Positions 34,871 to 42,347 of a DNA stretch of 46,396 nucleotides are shown here, piece after piece (the stretch's first letter is position 1; every line of letters starts with the position of its first letter). The DNA is taken from NCBI RefSeq assembly GCF_001921205.1, contig NZ_MSIE01000038.1:1-46396 (forward strand), written 5' to 3'. The position numbers were made by a program, and so were the translations under genes. The notes under the pieces are model-generated. The model made no database searches. It was not told where the DNA came from and saw only the letters and a program-made list of their open reading frames with translations. Source of the stretch: Actinophytocola xanthii (GTDB lineage Bacteria; Actinomycetota; Actinomycetes; Mycobacteriales; Pseudonocardiaceae).

Positions 34871-36775
34871 TCAGGCGTCGCGGGACTTCTCGCGGGAGCG
34901 CGCCCTGGCGCGCTGGACGCTGTCGAGAATGACCTTGCGGATCCGCACCACGTCCGGCGAGACCTCGACGCACTCGTCGGGTGCGCAGAACTCCAGCGCC
35001 TCCTCGAGCACCAGCCGCCGCGGCCGAGCGAGCCGCTCGAGCTCGTCGCCGGTGGAGGAGCGCATGTTGGTGAGCTTCTTCTCCCGGGTCACGTTCACGT
35101 CGAGGTCCTCGGCACGGGGGTTCTCGCCGACGACCATGCCCTCGTAGACGTCGGCGCCCGGCTCGACGAAGAACGTGCCGCGGTCGGCGAGCTGGAGCAT
35201 CGCGTAGCTGGTGACGGTGCCGGTCCGGTCGGCGACGAGCGAGCCGGAGTGCCGGCCGCGGATCTGGCCGGCCCAGGGGAAGTAGCCCTCGAAGATGGCG
35301 TTGGCGATGCCAGTGCCCCTGGTCTCGGTGAGGAAGTCGGTGCGGAAGCCGATCAGGCCGCGCGAGGGGACCACGTACTCGACCTTGACCCGGCCGGTTC
35401 CGTGCCCGCCCATGTGCTCCAGCCGGCCCTTGCGGGCGGCCAGCAGCTGGGTGACCGCGCCGAGGTGCTCCTCGGGGACGTCCACGGTGAGCCGCTCGAA
35501 GGGCTCGCAGAGGGTGCCGTCGACCGTGCGGGTGACGACCTCGGGGCGGCCGACGGTGAGCTCGAAGCCCTCCCGGCGCATGGTCTCGACCAGGATCGCG
35601 AGCGCCAGCTCGCCACGGCCCTGGACCTCCCAGGTGTCCGGCCGCTCGGTGGGCAGCACGCGCACTGACACGTTGCCGATCAGCTCGGCGTCCAGCCGGT
35701 TCTTCAGCAGCCGCGCGGTCAGCTTCTTGCCGCCGCCCCGGCCGGCGAGCGGCGAGGTGTTCACGCCGATCGTGACCGAGATCGCCGGCTCGTCGACGCT
35801 GATCCGCGGCAGCGGCTGAGGGTCGTCGGGGTCGGCGAGCGTGTCGCCGATCGTGATGTCCGGGATGCCGGCGATGGCGACGATGTCACCGGCCTCGGCG
35901 CGCTGGGCCGGCATGCGCTCGAGTGCCTCGGTGAGCAGCAGCTCGGTGATGCGGACCGAGGTGACGCTGCCGTCGGCACGGCACCAGGCCACCGTCTGGC
36001 CCTTGCGGATGGTGCCGGCGTGCACCCGGCACAGCGCGATCCGGCCGAGGAAGCTGGAGGCGTCCAGGTTGGTGACCAGCGCCCGCAGCGGGGCCTCGGG
36101 GTCGCCCGACGGCGGTGGCACGTGCTCGAGAAGGGTGTCGAACAGCGGGTCGAGCGTGTCGTTGTCGGGCAGCCCGCCGTCCGCGGGCTGGGTGAGGCTC
36201 GCGCGGCCCGCGCGGGCCGAGGCGTAGACGACCGGCAGGTCGAGGATGTTGGCGTCGAGGTGGTCGAGCTCGGTGGCCAGGTCGAGGAGCAGGTCGTGGG
36301 TCTCGGAGACGACCTCGGCGATCCGCGCGTCGGCCCGGTCGACCTTGTTCACCACCAGTACCACCGGCAGCCCGGCGGCCAGCGTCTTGCGCAGCACGAA
36401 GCGGGTCTGTGGCAGCGGTCCCTCGCTCGCGTCGACGAGCAGCAGCACGCCGTCCACCATGGACAGCCCGCGCTCGACCTCGCCGCCGAAGTCCGCGTGG
36501 CCTGGGGTGTCGATCACGTTGATGGTGATCGGCCCGGTGGGGGTCTCCCGGCGGACGGCGGTGTTCTTGGCGAGGATGGTGATGCCCTTCTCCCGCTCGA
36601 GCTCACCGGAGTCCATCACGCGGTCGACCGGCTCCGCCCTGGCCGAGAAGGCCCCGGACTGGCGGAGCATGGCGTCGACAAGGGTGGTCTTACCGTGGTC
36701 GACGTGCGCGACGATCGCGACGTTGCGGAGGTCGGTCCTGGCGATCGCAGGCGCCCCGGTATCGGTGGCAGGCAC
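34871..36775 (-). CDS. typA: Ribosome-associated GTPase TypA/BipA
   Basis: Translational GTPase of 634 residues that binds the ribosome and aids assembly or translation under stress and cold. G1 AHVDHGKTTLVDAM, the switch I region with EREKGITILAKN, G3 DTPGHADFGGEVERG, G4 VNKVDRAD and G5 YASARAG are present, then EF-G-like domains II, III and V and the TypA C-terminal domain (MRSSTGDELERLARPRRLVLEEALEF). GTG 36775 has AGGAG at about nine bases. It is read away from the small Cys-rich gene. Confidence 0.96.
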   Translation of the reverse strand: MPATDTGAPAIARTDLRNVAIVAHVDHGKTTLVDAMLRQSGAFSARAEPVDRVMDSGELEREKGITILAKNTAVRRETPTGPITINVIDTPGHADFGGEVERGLSMVDGVLLLVDASEGPLPQTRFVLRKTLAAGLPVVLVVNKVDRADARIAEVVSETHDLLLDLATELDHLDANILDLPVVYASARAGRASLTQPADGGLPDNDTLDPLFDTLLEHVPPPSGDPEAPLRALVTNLDASSFLGRIALCRVHAGTIRKGQTVAWCRADGSVTSVRITELLLTEALERMPAQRAEAGDIVAIAGIPDITIGDTLADPDDPQPLPRISVDEPAISVTIGVNTSPLAGRGGGKKLTARLLKNRLDAELIGNVSVRVLPTERPDTWEVQGRGELALAILVETMRREGFELTVGRPEVVTRTVDGTLCEPFERLTVDVPEEHLGAVTQLLAARKGRLEHMGGHGTGRVKVEYVVPSRGLIGFRTDFLTETRGTGIANAIFEGYFPWAGQIRGRHSGSLVADRTGTVTSYAMLQLADRGTFFVEPGADVYEGMVVGENPRAEDLDVNVTREKKLTNMRSSTGDELERLARPRRLVLEEALEFCAPDECVEVSPDVVRIRKVILDSVQRARARSREKSRDA

Positions 36776-36936
36776 GCACGTGCTCCTGTTTCATGGCTTG
36801 GCTGTTACGCGAACGGCATCGTTGGTTGCGCGCGGAGACGGTGTGGTCGCGGCGCGTCCAGGATAGCTGCCGCGGGTGGCGCCCCGAGGGAAGTGCAGCC
36901 TAACCTTAGGTCTCCCGGAACGAGTTGGAGTGCAGG
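36776..36936. promoter_or_regulatory. Divergent promoter region of typA and the Cys-rich gene
   Basis: A 161-bp spacer between divergent genes. It contains the short inverted repeat CCTAA-CC-TTAGG at 36900-36911, close to the start of the plus-strand gene. No convincing -35/-10 pairs can be fixed by eye. Confidence 0.35.
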
Positions 36937-37113
36937 TTGGGCAAGAAGAAGGGCCCCAAGTCCCCCGCGGACAAGGTGCGCAAGCTGATGAAGGCCGGCA
37001 AGGTCAAGAAGAAGTGCTGCCGGTCCTCCTCCCGGTGCAAGCGATGCCCGGTTCTCGCCCTCAAGAAGGCGAAGGCCAAGGCCAGCAAGGCCGAACTCGG
37101 CAAGGCCGCCTGA
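36937..37113 (+). CDS. Small Lys- and Cys-rich conserved protein
   Basis: A 58-residue basic protein, GKKKGPKSPADKVRKLMKAG, then a Cys-rich centre KKCCRSSSRCKRCPV with CC-x5-C-x2-C spacing, and a Lys/Ala tail. The four closely spaced Cys suggest a metal site; the charge suggests nucleic-acid or ribosome binding. I recall similar short MGKKxxKSPADKVR proteins in actinobacteria without a defined function. TTG 36937 is the likely start, with GGAG at six bases (36927-36930); TTG 36925 is an alternative. It ends 15 bp before the trpS leader peptide, so the two may share a transcript. Confidence 0.75.
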   Translation: MGKKKGPKSPADKVRKLMKAGKVKKKCCRSSSRCKRCPVLALKKAKAKASKAELGKAA

Positions 37114-37128
37114 TGCGGAGCCGCTAGG

Positions 37129-37188
37129 ATGAACCTCATGCGTGATCTCAGCCACCTCCGCTGGTGGGCCGTCGACCGGCGGCCCTGA
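37129..37188 (+). CDS. trpS leader peptide with tandem Trp codons
   Basis: ATG 37129 encodes the 19-residue MNLMRDLSHLRWWAVDRRP, ending at TGA 37186-37188. GGAG lies eight bases upstream (37117-37120). The two consecutive Trp codons (37162-37167) are very rare in a peptide this short and sit immediately before the first hairpin of the attenuator. It is a sensor of charged tRNA-Trp, not a functional peptide. An internal ATG at 37138 would give 16 residues. Confidence 0.85.
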   Translation: MNLMRDLSHLRWWAVDRRP

Positions 37189-37236
37189 CACGCGCACGTT
37201 TCCCAGACCAGGCCGCCCGAAGTCGGGCGGCCTTCG
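37166..37236 (+). promoter_or_regulatory. Tryptophan-responsive transcription attenuator of trpS
   Basis: Three mutually exclusive structures are visible. A pause hairpin pairs GGGCCG (37166-37171) with CGGCCC (37180-37185). An antiterminator pairs GGCGGCC (37178-37184) with GGCCGCC (37213-37219), extended by TG/CA across one bulged C. A terminator pairs GGCCGCCCGA (37213-37222) with TCGGGCGGCC (37225-37234), followed by TTCGTC. A ribosome stalled on the Trp codons covers the first arm and frees the antiterminator, so Trp starvation would raise trpS expression. Ribosome-mediated attenuation of an auxiliary trpS is known in Streptomyces. Confidence 0.85.
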
Positions 37237-37282
37237 TCATGCACGGGCCTCCGGGTCGGGCGAGCACCCGAAGGAGGAGCCG

Positions 37283-38260
37283 ATGCCCCGCCTGTCCGCC
37301 ATCACCCCGTCCGGCCCCGCCCATCTCGGCAACTACCTCGGCGCGGTCCGCCGCTGGGCGCGGGAGGGTGCCCCGGGCGACCTCTACTTCGTCAGCGACC
37401 TGCACGGGATGACCGGCGCCTACCACCCCCAGCGGCTGCGCCACCGCACCCGCGAGCTGCTCGCGCTGCTCGTGGCCTCGGGCATCGATCCGGACCGGGT
37501 CTTCGTGCAGTCGGACCTGCTGCCCCAGCTCGGACCGTTGACCTGGGTCCTCGAGTGCACCTGCTCGTTCGGCGAGGCCGCGCGGATGACCCAGTTCAAG
37601 GAGAAGAGCGCGACTCGCGAGCTGGTCGAGACCCCGGTACGGGTGGGGCTGTTCACCTACCCGGTGCTGATGGCGGCGGACATCCTGCTCCAGGGCGCCG
37701 ACGAGGTCCCGGTCGGCGAGGACCAGGCCCAGCACGTCGAGCTGGCACGCGCGCTGGCGAGACGGTTCAACAGCACCTTCGGCGACGCCCTGGTGGTGCC
37801 GCGGGCGGTGACGCCCCCGGCGGCGGCGCGGGTCAGGGACCTGTCCGACCCGGCCAGGAAGATGGACAAGTCGGCCGTGGACGCGGCCGGGGTGCTGTTC
37901 GTCATGGACGAGCCGGACCTGCTCCGCCGCAAGGTGCGCCGGGCGGTGACCGACGGCCTGGGGCGGGTGGAGTACCGGCCGGCCGAGCAGCCCGGCGTGG
38001 CCAACCTGCTGGAGGTCCTGGCCGCCTGCACCGGTCGTGACGTCCGCGAGATCGCCGAGGGGTTCAGCTCCTACGGCCGGCTGAAGGAGGCGGTCGCCGA
38101 GGCGGTGGTCGAGGAGCTGCGGCCGGTCCGCGAACGCACCCGCGAGCTGCTCGACGACCAGCCCGAACTCGACCGGGTACGCCGGCGCGGCGCCGAGCTC
38201 GCCTCCGAGCGCGGCGCCCACCGGTTGTCGACCGTGCTCCGGCTGGCCGGCGTGGGGTGA
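37283..38260 (+). CDS. trpS: Tryptophanyl-tRNA synthetase
   Basis: Class Ic aminoacyl-tRNA synthetase of 325 residues that charges tRNA-Trp. The HIGH-type motif is PSGPAHLGNYLGAVRRW near the N terminus, followed by LLPQLGPLTWVLECTCSFGEAARMTQFKEKS, VGEDQAQHVELARALARRFN and a KMSKS-type loop reading ARKMDKSAVD. ATG 37283 has AAGGAGGAG about four bases upstream. The attenuator upstream suggests an inducible, possibly auxiliary, enzyme such as the indolmycin-resistant type of Streptomyces; whether a second trpS exists cannot be seen here. Confidence 0.95.
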   Translation: MPRLSAITPSGPAHLGNYLGAVRRWAREGAPGDLYFVSDLHGMTGAYHPQRLRHRTRELLALLVASGIDPDRVFVQSDLLPQLGPLTWVLECTCSFGEAARMTQFKEKSATRELVETPVRVGLFTYPVLMAADILLQGADEVPVGEDQAQHVELARALARRFNSTFGDALVVPRAVTPPAAARVRDLSDPARKMDKSAVDAAGVLFVMDEPDLLRRKVRRAVTDGLGRVEYRPAEQPGVANLLEVLAACTGRDVREIAEGFSSYGRLKEAVAEAVVEELRPVRERTRELLDDQPELDRVRRRGAELASERGAHRLSTVLRLAGVG

Positions 38261-38282
38261 GCGCAGGCGTGCTCGGCCGTGT

Positions 38283-39044
38283 TCAGCCGTGCTCCGGCGC
38301 GCGCAGCAGCCTGCGCAGGGCCGGGACGAGGACCCGGTCGGCCGGCAGCCAGTCCACCGTGCCCAGCTCACCCGCGGTGAGCCAGCGCAGCGCGTGGTGG
38401 TCGAAGGGGTGCGGGGTCGCGGCGGGGTCGGCGAGCGTGGCGCCGTGCACGCGCAGCACGGCGCCGCCCGGCACCACCACGTCCGGGCCGACGGGTTCGC
38501 CCACCTGGATCTCGACCCCGAGCTCCTCGACGCACTCCCGGGCCAGCGCCGCCACCGGGGCCTCGCCCGGTTCGACCCGGCCACCGGGCAGCTCCCAGCG
38601 GCCGGCCGCGGCGGCGGGGTAGGCGCGCTGCTGGGCGAGCAGGGCGCCGCCGCGCACGATGGCCGCGCCCACCACGAGGTCCGCCCCAGCCAGGGCGACA
38701 GCCCGCTCCCGCACGGTCTCCACGAGCGAGCCGAGCAGTGCCAGCACCGGCCGCCGTGCTGCCATGCCCGGGCGTCGCCAGGACGCCGTGCAGGTCACGA
38801 GGACCCCCGCGCCGGTCGGCGCCAGCCGCAGGGAGAGCGAGAGGCCCCACCCGCCGACCGGCACGAGCCGCAGCTCGTCCACGGACGACTCGGCGACCCG
38901 CAACCGGGCCAGCAGGACGGGGAGCTCGTCCCCCGGGGCGAGCACCCCGGTGCCGCCGAACAGCGCCCGCTCGGTCAACGCGGCCGAGACGGCCCGGGCA
39001 GGCGCGTCGACCAACACGGTCTGCCGCAGCACGGAGCCGGTCAT
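38283..39044 (-). CDS. START-like domain fused to a NUDIX hydrolase
   Basis: A 253-residue protein. The first about 125 residues look like an SRPBCC/START-type ligand fold (VLRQTVLVDAPARAVSAALTE, then LSLSLRLAPTGAGVLVTCTASWRRPG). The second half is a MutT-like NUDIX domain with GAAIVRGGALLAQQRAYP and a complete Nudix box (GGRVEPGEAPVAALARECVEELGV). The NUDIX part probably hydrolyses oxidised or damaged nucleotides; the N-terminal ligand is unknown. ATG 39044 overlaps the histidine-kinase stop as ATGA, so it is the third gene of the regulator operon. Confidence 0.85.
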   Translation of the reverse strand: MTGSVLRQTVLVDAPARAVSAALTERALFGGTGVLAPGDELPVLLARLRVAESSVDELRLVPVGGWGLSLSLRLAPTGAGVLVTCTASWRRPGMAARRPVLALLGSLVETVRERAVALAGADLVVGAAIVRGGALLAQQRAYPAAAAGRWELPGGRVEPGEAPVAALARECVEELGVEIQVGEPVGPDVVVPGGAVLRVHGATLADPAATPHPFDHHALRWLTAGELGTVDWLPADRVLVPALRRLLRAPEHG

Positions 39045-40387
39045 GTCCGCATGGCCCGCCACCGGACCTGGAAGCGGGCACCGCCCTCGGGGGACTCGGC
39101 GACCGACACCGTGCCGCCCCGGCGCCGCACGACCTCGGCGACCAGGGCCAGCCCGAGACCGACACCGCCGGAGTCGCGGGAGCGGTGGTCCTGCACCCGG
39201 TAGAACCGGTCGAACACCCGTTGGCGGTGCTCCTCGGGCACACCCGCGCCGTCGTCGTCGACTACCAGCCAGACCGCGCCCGCCCGCGGCAGCACCGAGA
39301 CGGCGACCATCGCCCGACCGTGCCGGACGGCGTTGCGCAGCAGGTTGTCCAGCACCAGGTCCACCTCGGCCGGCGCGGCCGACACCCAGCAGGCCGTGGT
39401 CGGGGTGCTCGCCGTGACCACCGGCCCGCCCGGGGCCGCCCTGGCCACCGCCGCCCTCGCCGCCGCGCACACGTCCACCGGCTGGGCCGCGGGGATCTCG
39501 CCCGCGTCCGAGCGCGCCAGCGTGAGCAGGCCCTCGACCAGCGCCGACAGCCGCTCCGACTCGTGCACGACGTCGGCGAGCACCTCGTGGGCGAGGTCGG
39601 GGTCCGGGTTGACCACCGCGACCTCGGCCTGTACGCGGATCGAGGTGACCGGTGAGCGCAGCTCGTGGGCGGCGTCGCCGGTGAACCGGCGCAGCCGCTC
39701 GGTGGCCTCGTCGCGGCGGGCCAGCAGGCCGTTCAACGCCGCGGCCAGCGAGCGCAGCTCGTCGTGCGCGCTGGGCAGCGGCAGCCGGTGGCCGGGCGGC
39801 AGCCGGGTCGCGGCGCCCCGCAGCCGCTCCACCGGGCGCAGCGAGGACAGCACCGCGAACCAGGTGGCGGTCCCGGTCACGGCCGAGCCGATCAGGGCCG
39901 CGACCAGCAGCCAGTTCAGCGCGCGGTCCTGGGCGACGAAGTACCCGGTCAGCGTGGTGCCCACGATCACCAGGCGTTGCCGGCCGGCGGGGTCGCTGGT
40001 CACCGTCCCGACCCAGCGCAGCGGCGGGTCGACCGAGCGCAGGACCGGGGTGCCGGCCTTGAGCGAGCGGAGCTCCTCGGGGGTCAGCGGGATCCGGGGC
40101 TGGCCGTCGACCGGGGCGCCGGCGGTGTCCAGCACCCGCGCGCGCACGCCGACCGCGTCCGCGGAGGGCGCGGCGCCCTCCCGGACGCTGTCCACGGCCT
40201 CGTCGAGGATCGACTCGAGCTGGGCGTCCGCCGAGCTGACCAGCAGCGGCCCGATCAGCTGGCTGGTCTGGGCGGCCAGGACGAGCAGCCCGGCCAGCGT
40301 CGCGGCCGTGGCGACCATGGTGATCCGGAAACGCAGCGTCCGGCGCAGCCACAGCAGCCCCACGACCCGCCCGAGCGCACCCCTCAA
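39041..40387 (-). CDS. Sensor histidine kinase
   Basis: A 448-residue membrane kinase: transmembrane segment about residues 22-45 (ITMVATAATLAGLLVLAA), extracytoplasmic sensor to about 155, second helix (LNWLLVAALIGSAVTGTATWFAVL), HAMP, the H box FTGDAAHELRSPVTSIRVQAE, N box NLLRNAVRHG, and the ATP lid DDDGAGVPEEHRQRVFDRFYR and SGGVGLGLALV. The start appears to be TTG 40387, overlapping the response-regulator stop; GTG 40363 is an alternative. It is translationally coupled on both sides. Confidence 0.94.
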   Translation of the reverse strand: MRGALGRVVGLLWLRRTLRFRITMVATAATLAGLLVLAAQTSQLIGPLLVSSADAQLESILDEAVDSVREGAAPSADAVGVRARVLDTAGAPVDGQPRIPLTPEELRSLKAGTPVLRSVDPPLRWVGTVTSDPAGRQRLVIVGTTLTGYFVAQDRALNWLLVAALIGSAVTGTATWFAVLSSLRPVERLRGAATRLPPGHRLPLPSAHDELRSLAAALNGLLARRDEATERLRRFTGDAAHELRSPVTSIRVQAEVAVVNPDPDLAHEVLADVVHESERLSALVEGLLTLARSDAGEIPAAQPVDVCAAARAAVARAAPGGPVVTASTPTTACWVSAAPAEVDLVLDNLLRNAVRHGRAMVAVSVLPRAGAVWLVVDDDGAGVPEEHRQRVFDRFYRVQDHRSRDSGGVGLGLALVAEVVRRRGGTVSVAESPEGGARFQVRWRAMRT

Positions 40388-41112
40388 CGGCCGCGACCGG
40401 TTTCGAGCACCGCGTCCAGCTCACTGCTGGAGGCGACGTAGCCGTGGCCGCGCACGGTGCGCACGATCCCGCCGGCCCCGGCCGCGTCCAGCTTGCGGCG
40501 CAGGTAGCCGACGTAGACCTCGACCGCGTTCCGGGTGGCGGCGAGCTCGTCGCCCCAGACCGCACGCAGCAGCTCGTCCTTGGTGACCACGGCACCCGCC
40601 CGGCTGGCGAGCACCTCGAGCACGGCGAACTCCCGCGGCGAGAGCGGCACGACCTCGCCGGAGTAGCGCACCTCGCGCATGGCCCGGTCCACCACCAGCT
40701 CGCCCACCCGCAGCCGCCGCTCCGCGCCGTCGCCCGCCCCGCGCCGCAGCACCGCCCGGACCTGCGCGACGAGCACCACGAACGAGAACGGCTTGACCAG
40801 GTACCCGTCCGCGCCGAGGTCGAGGCCGTCGGCCTGGTCGATCTCCCCGTCCTTGGCCGACACCAGCAGCACCGGCGTTGTCACGCCCTCCGCACGCAGC
40901 TGCTGTAGCACGCGGTAGCCGGACAGGCCGGGCAGCATGATGTCCAGCAGGACCACGTCGAACGCCCCGGTGCGCGCGATGTCCAGCGCGCTCGGCCCGT
41001 CTCCCGCGACGACGACCTCCATGCCCTCGGCGGTCAGCCCCCGCTGCAGGGCCCGGCGCACTCCCGGCTCGTCGTCCACCACCAGCACCCGCGGTTTCAT
41101 GGGGAACAGCAT
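40384..41112 (-). CDS. OmpR-family response regulator
   Basis: A 242-residue regulator with a receiver domain (VLVVDDEPGVRRAL, phosphoacceptor VVLLDIMLPGLSG, LLVSAKDGEIDQ, YLVKPF) and a C-terminal winged helix (VVPLSPREFAVLEVLASRAG, AVEVYVGYLRRKLD, VRTVRGHGYV). ATG 41112 is favoured because AGGGGA lies six bases upstream; ATG 41100 gives the more usual MKPRVLVVDD N terminus. Four TCTCAG repeats between this gene and the divergent exported-protein operon are its likely binding sites. Confidence 0.94.
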   Translation of the reverse strand: MLFPMKPRVLVVDDEPGVRRALQRGLTAEGMEVVVAGDGPSALDIARTGAFDVVLLDIMLPGLSGYRVLQQLRAEGVTTPVLLVSAKDGEIDQADGLDLGADGYLVKPFSFVVLVAQVRAVLRRGAGDGAERRLRVGELVVDRAMREVRYSGEVVPLSPREFAVLEVLASRAGAVVTKDELLRAVWGDELAATRNAVEVYVGYLRRKLDAAGAGGIVRTVRGHGYVASSSELDAVLETGRGR

Positions 41113-41143
41113 GCCCGGTCCCCTGCCCAGCCCGTGGGTGAAC

Positions 41144-41189
41144 TCTCAGCGCGTTCTCAGCCTGAGGTTCGCTCTCAGCGTCATCTCAG
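41144..41189. promoter_or_regulatory. Two 11-bp-phased pairs of TCTCAG repeats
   Basis: TCTCAG occurs at 41144-41149, 41155-41160, 41173-41178 and 41184-41189. Members of each pair are exactly 11 bp apart, and the pairs are 29 bp apart, so all face nearly the same side of the helix. A fifth near match, TCTCAA, is at 41204-41209. Tandem direct repeats with 11-bp spacing are the usual OmpR-family operator; the region drives both the regulator operon and the LolA-like/ABC operon. Confidence 0.7.
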
Positions 41190-41249
41190 TAGCAGTGGGG
41201 CAATCTCAATGGCACGGGAACAACATGGAGCTGAAACAAGGGGTGCCTG

Positions 41250-42347
41250 ATGGAAACCAAGAAGACCGTGCTCTCGGTCGCGGCGGCCGGGACCGTCGCG
41301 GGCGTGGCCGGGCTGGTGCTGCTGGCCTCGCCGGCCGGTGCCGGAGAGGCTCCGCCCGCCCTGCCGGCGATCGGCGCGGACGAGCTGGTGGAGTCGGTGC
41401 TCAGCGCCGAGGTACCGGCGCTGTCCGGGACGGTGGCCATGGAGAACGACCTCGGCCTGCCCATCCCGGGCCTGCCGGGCACGGCCGGCGAGGGAGACAT
41501 CCGGGTCTTCACCGACGGCCAGGGCAAGCACCGGGTCCAGATGGCCGGCAACGGCAACGAGACCACCGTGATCGACGACGGCTCGACCGTGTGGATCTGG
41601 AACTCCACCGAGCGTTCGGTCACCAAGGTGCCGCACGACGCGGCCAAGGGTGAGCACGCGGACAAGCCGCTGGAGAGCCGCCTCGCCGACCCGGCGACCG
41701 CCGCCCGCGAGATCGTGAACGCGATGCGGGCGCACAGCTCGGTCGTGGTCGACGGCACGGCCAGGGTCGCCGAGCGGCCGGTCTACCAGCTCGTGCTGAG
41801 CCCCAAGCCCACCGAGCGGACCCTGCTGCGCGAGGTGCGGGTCTCGGTCGACTCCGAGACGCGCGTTCCGCTGCAGCTCGAGGTGCTCGCCAACGGGCAG
41901 GCCGACCCGGCGCTGAAGGTCGGGTTCACCGAGTTCGCCGACGGCACGCAGGACGCGGGGCTGTTCCGCTTCACGCCGCCGGCCGGGGCCGAGGTCACCG
42001 AGGAGAAGCCCGACCAGGCGCCCCGGGGCCGCACGCCCGAGGACGTCTTCGGTGAGCTGGACTTCGCCACCTACGGCGAGGGCTGGGACATCGTGGCCAC
42101 CGGCACGCTGCCCGAGGGCGCGCTGACCATGCCCACCCCCCGCGGTGAGGGCAGGGACCTCGTCGTCGAGGGGCAGAACCCGCTCGAGCTGCTCGGGTCG
42201 CTCGGCAAGCAGGTCAGCGGCGAGTTCGGCACCGGCTACGTGATCGAGACCAAGGTCGGCACGGCCCTGGTCACCGAGGACGGGAAGGTCGCCGTCGGCT
42301 TCGTGCCCGAGCAGGTGGTCATCGAGGCTGCCGAGCAGCTGAAGTGA
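41250..42347 (+). CDS. Exported LolA/RseB-like protein
   Basis: A 365-residue protein with a signal or anchor segment (TVLSVAAAGTVAGVAGLVLLASPAGA) and then a domain of long beta strands (DELVESVLSAEVPALSGTVAMEND, VFTDGQGKHRVQMAGNGNETTVIDDGSTVWIWNS, FRFTPPAGAEVTE) resembling LolA/RseB-type lipid- or signal-binding folds. Lacks a lipobox Cys. Start ATG 41250 follows a GGGGTG ribosome binding site. Its stop overlaps the ABC ATPase start as GTGA, so it is translated with an exporter; a role in envelope lipid or lipoprotein handling, or as an envelope sensor, is inferred. It is divergent from and probably controlled by the two-component system. Confidence 0.82.
   Translation: METKKTVLSVAAAGTVAGVAGLVLLASPAGAGEAPPALPAIGADELVESVLSAEVPALSGTVAMENDLGLPIPGLPGTAGEGDIRVFTDGQGKHRVQMAGNGNETTVIDDGSTVWIWNSTERSVTKVPHDAAKGEHADKPLESRLADPATAAREIVNAMRAHSSVVVDGTARVAERPVYQLVLSPKPTERTLLREVRVSVDSETRVPLQLEVLANGQADPALKVGFTEFADGTQDAGLFRFTPPAGAEVTEEKPDQAPRGRTPEDVFGELDFATYGEGWDIVATGTLPEGALTMPTPRGEGRDLVVEGQNPLELLGSLGKQVSGEFGTGYVIETKVGTALVTEDGKVAVGFVPEQVVIEAAEQLK

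Noticed and set aside
32792-35668. Plus-strand open frame through the dppA spacer, lpqW and typA, with an RWWR segment near its start
   Set aside because: Antisense shadow of lpqW and typA; the two Trp codons are not followed by pairing hairpins or a tRNA synthetase gene.
36893-36911. Possible IdeR/DtxR iron box near CCTAACCTTAGG
   Set aside because: Only about 12 of 19 positions match the remembered consensus, with one half nearly unmatched.
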